Shown: positions 1 to 6,152 of the stretch, one piece after another
How positions within the stretch are numbered: position 1 is the stretch's first letter
Layout of the letters: each line of letters opens with the position of its first letter
DNA from: an uncultured Planctomycetaceae bacterium
Lineage (GTDB): Bacteria; Planctomycetota; Planctomycetia; Planctomycetales; Planctomycetaceae
DNA length: 9,758 bases
Reading direction: 5' to 3'
NCBI GenBank assembly: GCA_903921605.1
Contig: CAIXQV010000771.1
Coordinates: forward strand, 1-9,758
Notes under the pieces: model-generated
What the model was told of the DNA's origin: nothing
Seen by the model: the letters and a program-made list of their open reading frames with translations, nothing else
Database searches by the model: none
Program-made: the position numbers and the translations under genes

Positions 1-95
1 AGACCACTCTTGACGACGACTTCGATACCTTCTGTCTGTTCCAGAATTTTCAGTCCGGCCTTGGAAAGGCTGTCTGTGATGAGAACTCGATACAC
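1..95 (-). CDS. serA: D-3-phosphoglycerate dehydrogenase, N-terminus only (partial at left edge)
   Basis: Only the first 31 codons are present. They read VYRVLITDSLSKAGLKILEQ and continue TEGIEVVVKSG (the initial GTG would be translated as Met). This matches the opening beta-strand and helix of SerA-type D-2-hydroxyacid dehydrogenases, where an 'R-VLITD-LS-AGL-IL' pattern is followed by 'G-EV'. By family knowledge SerA is cytosolic and oxidises 3-phosphoglycerate with NAD+, the first step of serine synthesis. I chose GTG at 95-93 because homology starts there and no ATG lies in frame just upstream; the ribosome binding site is weak, with GAAG about 14 bases upstream. The NAD-binding and catalytic parts lie outside the window, so another 2-hydroxyacid dehydrogenase cannot be excluded. 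It is separated from the next minus-strand gene by 918 bases, so it probably has its own promoter. Confidence 0.72.
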   Translation of the reverse strand, partial: MYRVLITDSLSKAGLKILEQTEGIEVVVKSG

Positions 96-445
96 GATTT
101 GAAACTTTACTTCAGAGACAGGAAATGGTGCTGCAGGGGTCTGGGTCGCCCAGCAATATGCGGAAGCTCCGCCGGGGAGAGACTCTAAATGGATCGACGA
201 CAAATCACAAGACGCGAAGATCGGGGGCCGCGTTCGCCCTCGGTTTTTGGGCCTCTCAATTTCGGGGATGAGCTGCCCCGGTCGCCAGCATGAGCATAAA
301 TCGCCCAATTTCCAAGGGGTCTGTGATTCCGGACGGCGACTTTTTCGGGGCCGGATTCGCTTACCGAAACACCTCGTCCTTGCTGGTCGTCGCTCTGCGG
401 GGATGCCGAGTTGGTAGGCAGCAATGATGAGTCCTCAAGGTTCTC

Positions 446-488
446 GCGTCGGTCGATCTGACTTCGATCAGACCGGAGCGTCCGACGC
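446..488. repeat. Nested inverted repeat (hairpin)
   Basis: Outer arms GCGTCGG (446-452) and CCGACGC (482-488) are perfect complements. Inside them, GGTCGATC (451-458) pairs with GATCAGACC (466-474), leaving one bulged A and a seven-base loop. The outer and inner arms share two bases, so the two stems may be alternatives. There is no T-run next to it, so it does not look like an intrinsic terminator. Its function is unknown. Confidence 0.45.
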
Positions 489-620
489 TGTGGCCATAGT
501 ACTGAACGAGCCGATCACTGCAGATCCCGGCAACCGGGCCTGCAGGGCAGGTCATTCGAATTATGTTCGAGCGGCCTCAGAACGAATATTCATTGAACGT
601 CGCGGTGTCGCTCCGAGATC

Positions 621-787
621 AACCAAAGTAGCCGTCTCGCTCCGCCGAGACGAGCCTTGCAGTACCCCGCTTGCATCCATCTGGCCCGTCAACTCTCACG
701 ATGCGTTCACACAAAGCGGTCTGCATCGAGTATTGCAGACGAAAGACCAAAGGCTCGTCTCAACGGAGCGAGACGGCTACGTTGGTC
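621..787. repeat. Inverted pair of 38-base repeats, REP/MITE-like
   Basis: The unit at 621-658 (core TAGCCGTCTCGCTCCG) recurs in reverse complement at 750-787, matching at 34 of 38 positions by eye. Each unit carries its own small palindrome, CGTCTC facing GAGACG, so it could fold alone or pair with its partner 91 bases away. The spacer is partly symmetrical too: TGCAGTAC near the left arm resembles the complement of GTATTGCA near the right arm, suggesting one long imperfect hairpin. Two REP-like units in opposite orientation resemble a BIME or a small non-autonomous mobile element. From memory, similar 'GTAGCCGTCTCGCTCC' repeats are frequent in planctomycete genomes; I could not check this. 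No target-site duplication was identified. Confidence 0.75.
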
Positions 788-948
788 TGTCCAGAATCAC
801 GAAGTCGTTCTCGATTAACTCGGCAATCTGAACCAACAGAACTCCGCCCATTCATTCTGGAGCAAAGACCGGCGACAGTTTGCGGCGGCAGGCGCACCGC
901 GGGGCGGCTGAGATCTGCTCCTTGCTGACGGCACCACTCGGCGCTGGA

Positions 949-975
949 TGGCATTTCCACGCAGTGGGAGTGCCA
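949..975 (+). other. 12-bp hairpin downstream of the aldo/keto reductase
   Basis: TGGCATTTCCAC (949-960) faces GTGGGAGTGCCA (964-975) across a three-base loop. As plus-strand RNA all twelve positions can pair if two G-U pairs are allowed. As minus-strand RNA those two positions become A-C mismatches. The structure lies 38-65 bases past the minus-strand stop at 1014, but the strand preference and the lack of a T-run argue against a normal terminator for that gene. Its role is unknown. Confidence 0.35.
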
Positions 976-1013
976 CCCAACGAGAAAATCATGGAAGATT
1001 CGGATTCGTGAGT

Positions 1014-1865
1014 TCACGTTAAGGCCAGACGCTCAATCGTGTGAAGTTCTGCATGGTCCAGATGGAAGTCGAAGAGATCAAGGTCCAATCGCATATGTTC
1101 GGCGTCGGTGGTTCCGGTCAGCGGCAGCATTCCCACATCGAGCGCAAATCGAAAAACAATCTGGCTGACGGTCCGACCGTGGCGTTTGGCGATCTGAACC
1201 AACTCAGGACGCACCATCACGTCTCGATTGCCCGTCAACAAAGAAAAGCCCTGATAAATCATGTCGTTCGCGGCGCAGAACTCGCGGATGAGGCGATCCC
1301 ATTCACGCGCTGCATAACATCGGTTCTGGACGAATCGCGGGCGAATGCGTGCTCCGTGATACAAAGACTTGAGTTGTTCCAGCGTCACATTGCTGACACC
1401 AAGCAAACGTACTCGACCACTGTCGTGAATTTCTTCCATGGCACGCCAGGCCGCCCAATCGTCTGACGCAAGACCGATTCGCTGAGTGGGGCCGTGCAGC
1501 ACGTACGAATCAATGTACGCAGTGCCCAGATGCTCGAGCGACGAGGCAAACGATTGTTCCACCTGTGTTGCGATCGAGGCGGCGGGATCGTATGGCAGGC
1601 GATGATCCTGGCCGCTTCGGAAGGTGAACTTTGTTTGCAGGAACAGATCGTCCCGGACGACCACTCGGCTCGCAATCACGGCCTTGATGGCTTCTCCGAC
1701 CGCAGCCTCGTAATAGTGACGTCGCTGATTGGCCGTGTCGATTCCGCGAAACCCCTGTCGCAGTGCCAACTCAGTCAGGCGCTGGGTCTCATGTTCTTTC
1801 CACGCGGTTCCGTAGAGGAATCGGGGCACATTAACATCTGCGAAGTCATTCTTCTGAGGTGTCAT
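1014..1865 (-). CDS. Aldo/keto reductase family oxidoreductase
   Basis: The product is a 283-residue cytosolic (alpha/beta)8-barrel, close to the usual 270-330 for the family, expected to reduce a carbonyl with NADPH; the substrate cannot be read from sequence. The catalytic tetrad is visible: Asp43 in FRGIDTANQ, Tyr51 or Tyr52 in HYYEAAVGEAI, Lys79 in FLQTKF and His124 in YVLHGP. A GVSNV motif follows ('RLLGVSNVTLEQL'), and the cofactor end is represented by GTTDAEHM near the C-terminus. The Asp-to-Tyr spacing is 8-9 residues rather than the usual 5, which points to a subfamily with a longer first catalytic loop. I chose the ATG at 1865-1863 because family homology begins there (VPRFLYGTAW). 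The frame stays open to 2285, but that extension lies within tgt and shows no family similarity. A weak GGA lies seven bases upstream. It follows tgt by 67 bases in the same direction. Confidence 0.88.
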   Translation of the reverse strand: MTPQKNDFADVNVPRFLYGTAWKEHETQRLTELALRQGFRGIDTANQRRHYYEAAVGEAIKAVIASRVVVRDDLFLQTKFTFRSGQDHRLPYDPAASIATQVEQSFASSLEHLGTAYIDSYVLHGPTQRIGLASDDWAAWRAMEEIHDSGRVRLLGVSNVTLEQLKSLYHGARIRPRFVQNRCYAAREWDRLIREFCAANDMIYQGFSLLTGNRDVMVRPELVQIAKRHGRTVSQIVFRFALDVGMLPLTGTTDAEHMRLDLDLFDFHLDHAELHTIERLALT

Positions 1866-1932
1866 GTCGTTTCCGAAATTCTCATGTCCTCTCGTTGTCG
1901 CTTCAACGACGAAGGAACCTCTTGAACATGCC

Positions 1933-3051
1933 TCAAACCGCAGATCCCCAGCGAGCCAGCAGCGCGGCTCGATGCTCTGCCAGGTTTCCGGCCACGATGG
2001 CTTTTCGCAGTCCACGAACCAGTCGCTGGTAAAAGGCGACGTTGTGTAACGACAAGAGAATCGGCCCCAGCATTTCTTTCGCCACGAACAGATGCCGCAG
2101 GTACGCTCGTGAGAACCGAGTACATGCAGTGCAATCGCACTCGGCATCCAGAGGACTCTCATCCCTCTGATGAACCGCGTTTCGCAGCCGAACCGGTCCC
2201 GTGCTGGTGAAGGCCATCGCGTTGCGACCGTTGCGAGTCGGCATGACACAATCAAACATGTCGATGCCACGCGTGACGGCTTCAACGATATCTTCAGGCC
2301 GACCGACTCCCATCAAGTAACGAGGCTTGTTCGCCGGCAAAATCGGAACCGTGCAATCGAGCGTCTGATACATCAGTTCAGGGGCTTCACCAACACTGAG
2401 CCCGCCGACCGCATAGCCTGGGAAATCTATTGGCAGAAGTGCTTCGGCCGATCGTTGACGCATGGCCGGATGAATTCCGCCCTGCACTATTCCGAACAGA
2501 GCCTGGTCCGATCGTTGTTGAGCATCCCGGCATCGCCATGCCCAGCGAGTGGTACGATCTACGGCGACCTTGATTTTTTCAAGAGATTCGCCCGATGGCG
2601 GACATTCATCCAGGCACATCATCACGTCGGCACCCAGTTGCTCCTGAATCTCGATAGCTCGTTCCGGTGAGAGTTCCAGAGTGCTGCCATCGATATGCGA
2701 TTTGAAGACGACTTTCTCATCCGTCATCTTCCGCATCTGAGCCAGGCTGAAGACCTGAAATCCTCCACTGTCGGTCAGGATCGGTCCCTGCCAGTCCATG
2801 AAGCGATGCAGGCCACCCATCTCGGCAACGATTTCCGAACCGGGGCGCAGGGCAAGATGATACGTGTTGGCCAGCACCATCTGGGCACCGGCTTCACGCA
2901 ACTGAGCAGGCAGCAGTCCTTTGACCGTCGCAAGAGTTCCCACCGGCATGAACGCCGGTGTGTCGACAACTCCGTGCGGCGTCACCCATCGCCCAGCGCG
3001 GCCGGACGTGTTGGGATCGGCAGCGTCGAGATGAAATTCAAAGGCTGACAT
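1933..3051 (-). CDS. tgt: tRNA-guanine(34) transglycosylase (queuine tRNA-ribosyltransferase)
   Basis: This is a complete 372-residue TGT, normal length for a bacterial enzyme. By family knowledge it exchanges guanine-34 of tRNAs with a GUN anticodon for preQ1, the key step towards queuosine. Residues visible here are Asp94 in [11 protein letters not shown] (general acid/base), Asp148 and Cys150 in CLDECPP (base recognition; the Cys is typical of the bacterial, preQ1-using form), GIVQGGI at 187-193, VGGLSVGE at 215-222, and Asp267 in [14 protein letters not shown] (nucleophile). The zinc site is Cys305, Cys307, Cys310 and His336. The start at 3051 matches the family N-terminus; the ribosome binding site is weak. 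The neighbours are unusual: yajC/secD or queA, which often accompany tgt in other bacteria, are absent on both sides. The gene lies between a SEC-C/TPR gene and an aldo/keto reductase. Confidence 0.97.
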   Translation of the reverse strand: MSAFEFHLDAADPNTSGRAGRWVTPHGVVDTPAFMPVGTLATVKGLLPAQLREAGAQMVLANTYHLALRPGSEIVAEMGGLHRFMDWQGPILTDSGGFQVFSLAQMRKMTDEKVVFKSHIDGSTLELSPERAIEIQEQLGADVMMCLDECPPSGESLEKIKVAVDRTTRWAWRCRDAQQRSDQALFGIVQGGIHPAMRQRSAEALLPIDFPGYAVGGLSVGEAPELMYQTLDCTVPILPANKPRYLMGVGRPEDIVEAVTRGIDMFDCVMPTRNGRNAMAFTSTGPVRLRNAVHQRDESPLDAECDCTACTRFSRAYLRHLFVAKEMLGPILLSLHNVAFYQRLVRGLRKAIVAGNLAEHRAALLARWGSAV

Positions 3052-3086
3052 CTTCTGGGCTGCAATCTTTTCAATACGCGGCCACG

Positions 3087-3134
3087 ATTGAGGTTATCCG
3101 CAAACAGGATATCCCGCGAATGCCCGGCCTCAAT
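3087..3134. promoter_or_regulatory. Inverted repeat in the leader of tgt
   Basis: ATTGAGG (3087-3093) and CCTCAAT (3128-3134) are perfect complements enclosing a smaller stem, TATCC (3095-3099) with GGATA (3107-3111) across a seven-base loop. It occupies the 103-base gap between the SEC-C/TPR stop and the tgt start. It could be an RNA hairpin in the tgt leader or an operator. There is no adjacent T-run, and no preQ1 riboswitch features are apparent, so the function is open. Confidence 0.3.
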
Positions 3135-3154
3135 TTACACCGTGCGGAGAAAAC

Positions 3155-5314
3155 TTACTGTCCTGGCAACCAGAGCTGTCCGCCGCCGCCTGCCGCCGGA
3201 GCATTTTCTGCACCCGGAGTCCAGAGGCCGCCGGATGATGAACCAACGGCGTACAGTCCGCCTTCGAGTTCTGCAGCGAGTTCCGGACAGCCCGCGTTCT
3301 CTAGCTGCTCGATAATCACGCTTTCAATCTCCGGGATCTTGTGCAAATATCGATCGCGGAATTTGTGCAGCAGCGGCTTCAACTGTGAATCTGTCGGATC
3401 TTCCAGGCGGAACGCGAGTTCGCGGATGTCGAGTTCCAGATGAACTCGGAACGCATCGCCACCCGGCTCGATTGCCTGACGAGCATTCTCAAGGCAGGTG
3501 AAAGTGAACTCATCGCTTTCTTCGACGCGAGCAATCGCCGCTCGCATCAACCATGCTCGACGAGCACCGAATTCCTTGAGAGCTGCAGGCCGACGAAGGA
3601 TTTCATCAAGACCGTTTCGAACCTGGTTGCGAAGGCCCAGCACAGAACATCGATTTGTGAACTCGGACAATTGATTGTCCGCCAGCTTGGCCACATCCAG
3701 ACGTTCGTACTGCATCGCCGGAATAGCTGCCATAGCGGCATTCGCGGGGATCTCTTTTGTCTGGCGAGAAGGCAGATTCAATCGCTGACGCAGCGCCTTG
3801 AGATCCGGGGCCTGATCGTAATTGGCAGCCACCGACAACATCACAAGCAGGCTGGCTCCCAGCTTTGTCTTGAGCGATTCCTCTTTCGAAGCTTCCAAGG
3901 CCGACTTGCCTCCCAACGTGGCGAGCGGCAGGTTGAGCCAGGCTTCGATGGCCTGTGGTTCCACAGAGCGAATGAGAGACTTGAAGCGTTTCTGAGTCAA
4001 GCCGGTCGGACAATAGTAGCGACGATCGAACGGGCGAGCTTCCGCACGCTCGTAATCCGTCACAGACTTCTTCTCTTCATCCGCTGATGTCAGGATCAAG
4101 TCCCCGGCAATTCCACGAAGTTTGACAATCGCGTTATCGATCTGATTCTCTGTTGCCGTGACAACCAGGAACGGATCAGTGATCGAAGCGGCAGCGGCTT
4201 CATCAGCATCAAGGATGTCGTAAAGATCCAGATCTGCGATGGATTCCGGCAGCTTGGAAGCATCTGTTACTTCTTCTGCAGTCACGACACTGGATAGCAG
4301 AACCATCATCGCGGCATGGCCCGTGCCATTGGGGTGATGGCAGTGCTCATGGTCGTGAGTATCATTGCGTTTGAAGACAGGGTCGCTTTCGAGGCGCGTC
4401 AGGAATTCTGACATCGATCGGACATTTAGCCGCACGGCGACGGTGCTGTATCGCTCGGTCGAGAGTGTAATGTCAATCTGCTGAGCAAGAGCTTCAGCTT
4501 CGATGGCCTGATCATAATCGTGCAGGAGTGTTGCGGCATGGTGCAACGACGCGGCAGCTTCGGCGATGCGACCGTCCCAAGCCTGGCAAAGTCCCATGTT
4601 GTACCAGATCGCGCCTTCGGTTGGATATGAGTCCGCAAGACGGTTGTAGAGAATCGCCGCCGGCTCCCAGCAGCCAAGTACGCTCAACTTGCGTGCTCGC
4701 ATGTCCTGCTGAGTTGCCTCTTCACTGCAGGTGATCGGCAGCAACTGATAAGCACTGCGGAAATGAAACGGTAGTGATGATTCTGACTCAAAGCTGACCA
4801 GTTGGAGCACAAGCTGTTTCTGACGCTCACCGGTTGACATGCGGACGGCCAGAGCCAAGTGCTCACGAGCCGACAGCAGACAACCAGCCTTCGCCATGCC
4901 CGAGGCGATCATCGCGGCGAGATAGGCAATTCCCAAAGGCTGAGTCTTAGAGCACAACTGGAACGTGCGGTGGAGAATTCGGCGAGAGGCTTCGAATCCA
5001 TCTTCTTTCAGACTGATCTCAGCGAGTGACAGCAGGATGCCCGGATGATCCGGATGACTCTTCAGGAAATCCGCGGCGACCTTGCGAGCTTCTGCGGTCT
5101 GACCCATTTCATAAAGAGTTGATGTCAATTCGCGAGCAACCACATCCTTGTCAGGATTCTTCTTCAGGAGATCTGTGAAGATTTTGGCCGCGGCCTCGGG
5201 CTGGTTATCGCGAATACGGAAGGCCCTCTGAAGATCTGGCAGGATTTCTCCGCAGCAGAATTTCAGCTTCTTACCACTGCCACAAGGGCACATTGAGTAC
5301 GGGTCGTTGGCCAT
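3155..5314 (-). CDS. SEC-C zinc-binding, TPR-repeat protein of unknown function
   Basis: The product is 719 residues with no signal peptide or membrane segment. It opens with a SEC-C motif, CPCGSGKKLKFCC (residues 9-21), a zinc-binding module best known from the C-terminus of SecA, here N-terminal. Residues ~30-280 contain TPR-like helix pairs, for example around 63-83 (LTSTLYEMGQTAEARKVAAD) and 235-262 (AIWYNMGLCQAW). A His-rich cluster at 317-333 holds His320, 322, 324, 326, 327, 333 and Cys325. Residues ~340-680 are helical and match no family I recognise. The Gly/Ser/Ala-rich tail ends with two similar motifs, GGLWTPG and GQLWLPG. The start at 5314 has a good ribosome binding site. The motifs suggest a metal-binding cytosolic scaffold or adaptor, possibly linked to protein handling, but that is inference. 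Confidence 0.88.
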   Translation of the reverse strand: MANDPYSMCPCGSGKKLKFCCGEILPDLQRAFRIRDNQPEAAAKIFTDLLKKNPDKDVVARELTSTLYEMGQTAEARKVAADFLKSHPDHPGILLSLAEISLKEDGFEASRRILHRTFQLCSKTQPLGIAYLAAMIASGMAKAGCLLSAREHLALAVRMSTGERQKQLVLQLVSFESESSLPFHFRSAYQLLPITCSEEATQQDMRARKLSVLGCWEPAAILYNRLADSYPTEGAIWYNMGLCQAWDGRIAEAAASLHHAATLLHDYDQAIEAEALAQQIDITLSTERYSTVAVRLNVRSMSEFLTRLESDPVFKRNDTHDHEHCHHPNGTGHAAMMVLLSSVVTAEEVTDASKLPESIADLDLYDILDADEAAAASITDPFLVVTATENQIDNAIVKLRGIAGDLILTSADEEKKSVTDYERAEARPFDRRYYCPTGLTQKRFKSLIRSVEPQAIEAWLNLPLATLGGKSALEASKEESLKTKLGASLLVMLSVAANYDQAPDLKALRQRLNLPSRQTKEIPANAAMAAIPAMQYERLDVAKLADNQLSEFTNRCSVLGLRNQVRNGLDEILRRPAALKEFGARRAWLMRAAIARVEESDEFTFTCLENARQAIEPGGDAFRVHLELDIRELAFRLEDPTDSQLKPLLHKFRDRYLHKIPEIESVIIEQLENAGCPELAAELEGGLYAVGSSSGGLWTPGAENAPAAGGGGQLWLPGQ

Positions 5315-5319
5315 TCAGG

Positions 5320-5324
5320 CACCT
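5320..5324 (-). promoter_or_regulatory. Ribosome binding site of the SEC-C/TPR gene
   Basis: Reading the minus strand, AGGTG lies five bases before the ATG at 5314-5312. This spacing supports that start, and it is the clearest such site in the minus-strand block. Confidence 0.6.
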
Positions 5325-5437
5325 GTTTCAAAGTTGGACGAATGAAGTTGAGTACGGTCGAACAACTGCCCCGAACATTCAGGCCCGGCGGCAGATTTGT
5401 TCACCGATGTTGTGTTTTCTGTTGTTTTCGCCACGCA

Positions 5438-5507
5438 AACATCCCGCGCAGCGAAGAAGGTTTTGCCCCGGAATTACCAGTGGCAAAGCCTTTGGCCGCG
5501 GGATGTT
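5438..5507. repeat. 70-base palindromic element
   Basis: AACATCCCGCG (5438-5448) is perfectly complementary to CGCGGGATGTT (5497-5507). Inside, GGTTTTGCC (5459-5467) pairs with GGCAAAGCC (5482-5490) with one wobble, leaving a 14-base loop. The left arm has about four extra unpaired bases between the two stems. There is no T-run after it. The sequence is unrelated to the other repeats in the window. It looks like a mobile or REP-like intergenic palindrome, although a structured RNA is possible. Confidence 0.6.
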
Positions 5508-5641
5508 AACAGATTCTCTCATTCCTGGCAGTCTGACCGGAATCAATCATTTTCCCAAGAGCAACTTGCCATCCACCGCACTCGCAACCGCCCCAAAGTC
5601 ATCCTTCGCCGACGCATCGAGGTTGTGGGGCTATTGCAATC

Positions 5642-5732
5642 GCAGGGTGGGACCAATGAGCATCACGAATGCCGACCCACAAATTTTCAGCTTTCACATT
5701 GGCGGGCCGGCGCTTCGATGGTCCCACCCTAC
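5642..5732. repeat. 91-base palindromic repeat with GTAGGGTGGGACCA-type ends
   Basis: The ends are 14-base inverted repeats matching at 13 of 14 positions: GCAGGGTGGGACCA at 5642-5655 and the complement of GTAGGGTGGGACCA at 5719-5732. A second, inner inverted pair, 5671-5684 (GCCGACCCACAAAT) and 5698-5711, matches at 11 of 14 positions around a 13-base loop. The whole therefore folds into one long interrupted stem. From memory, intergenic elements with 'GTAGGGTGGGACCA' ends are widespread in planctomycete genomes, and their translation gives spurious peptides such as GGTNEHHECRPTNFQLSHW. I could not verify the copy number here. Confidence 0.75.
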
Positions 5733-6080
5733 AAGAACGCTTCACCACGTCAGGTTAAAATTATTCAGCCATTTTTGACCCTTTCACACACTCCGATCCC
5801 ACCCGCCATCTCGGATTGCATCGCTTCGAAATCTGAACTTCCGCACGCAGCCGACCGCTTTGCTGGCTTTTCTGAACCCGGCCCGAGATTACCGAGGCGG
5901 TTCGCCTGCCGTTGCGGCGGGAATGCCATTTGCAGTCGGTGGCTGCCAATTCTGGTCTATGCAGCGTTCTGTTCTGCCATCGCTCTTTCTTCCGGGTGGG
6001 CGACATGTCGGGAAATCCCGGCTGAGGCTGAAATCACCACCACTCATGCCAGTCATCTTGCAGTTCGCCAGCGACGCGTT

Positions 6081-6093
6081 CTCAACTTTTGAG
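6081..6093. promoter_or_regulatory. Small palindrome 60 bases upstream of htpG
   Basis: CTCAA-CTT-TTGAG is a perfect 5-bp inverted repeat with a three-base centre, 59 bases before the htpG ATG. It is in the right place for an operator, but it is short enough to occur by chance and does not match CIRCE (TTAGCACTC-N9-GAGTGCTAA). Confidence 0.2.
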
Positions 6094-6140
6094 TGGCATC
6101 TGCAACGTACAACAAACACATCAACCGTAACTGACTTTTT

Positions 6141-6146
6141 GAAGGA
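6141..6146 (+). promoter_or_regulatory. Ribosome binding site of htpG
   Basis: GAAGGA sits six bases before the ATG at 6153. It is a strong site and fixes the htpG start, which agrees with the family N-terminus (YSFQAEISQLLQLL). Confidence 0.75.
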
Positions 6147-6152
6147 ACCACC

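Larger units (their letters stand above)
96..1013. other. 918-base gene-poor intergenic region
   Basis: This stretch lies between the aldo/keto reductase stop and the serA start. Several open frames of 64-135 codons cross it on both strands, but they overlap each other, have no recognisable domain, and two of them translate the repeat at 621-787 (both contain the peptide VAVSLR). I therefore call no gene. What it does hold is a nested hairpin at 446-488, an inverted repeat pair at 621-787 and a hairpin at 949-975. The serA promoter and 5' leader should lie in the first few hundred bases, but I see no clear -10/-35 pair. Confidence 0.6.
5315..6152. other. 838-base divergent intergenic region
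   Basis: This region separates the minus-strand SEC-C/TPR gene from plus-strand htpG and must carry promoters for both. Overlapping open frames up to 231 codons run through it on both strands, but one of them translates both palindromic elements and none shows a domain, so I call no gene. Contents: a palindromic element at 5438-5507, a second at 5642-5732, small palindromes at 6001-6010 and 6081-6093, and the htpG ribosome binding site. I see no CIRCE heat-shock operator and no convincing sigma-32-like promoter. Between about 5735 and 6000 I see nothing specific. Confidence 0.6.

Noticed and set aside
621..787. CRISPR array
   Set aside because: Only two units, inverted relative to each other, with no regular direct repeats or spacers and no cas gene nearby.
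424..831. 135-codon plus-strand open frame
   Set aside because: It crosses the nested hairpin and the repeat unit at 621-658, shows no domain or strong ribosome binding site, and its KVAVSLR peptide comes from the repeat.
760..1017. 85-codon minus-strand open frame overlapping the end of the aldo/keto reductase
   Set aside because: Its C-terminal TNVAVSLR is a translation of the second repeat unit; no family resemblance.
1866..2285. N-terminal extension of the aldo/keto reductase frame to a 423-residue protein
   Set aside because: The extra 140 codons lie antisense-free but out of frame within tgt on the same strand, carry no aldo/keto reductase similarity, and homology starts cleanly at the ATG at 1865.
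3440..4087. 215-codon plus-strand frame opposite the SEC-C/TPR gene
   Set aside because: Antisense shadow of a 719-codon frame with good motifs and a ribosome binding site; no domain of its own.
6001..6022. CGACATGTCG palindrome followed by CGGGAAATCCCG as a heat-shock operator
   Set aside because: They are short, adjacent palindromes that do not match CIRCE and lie over 130 bases from the htpG start; chance is a good explanation.
5397..6092. 231-codon plus-strand open frame upstream of htpG
   Set aside because: It translates both palindromic elements (for example GGTNEHHECRPTNFQ), has no recognisable domain, and overlaps other equally plausible open frames.
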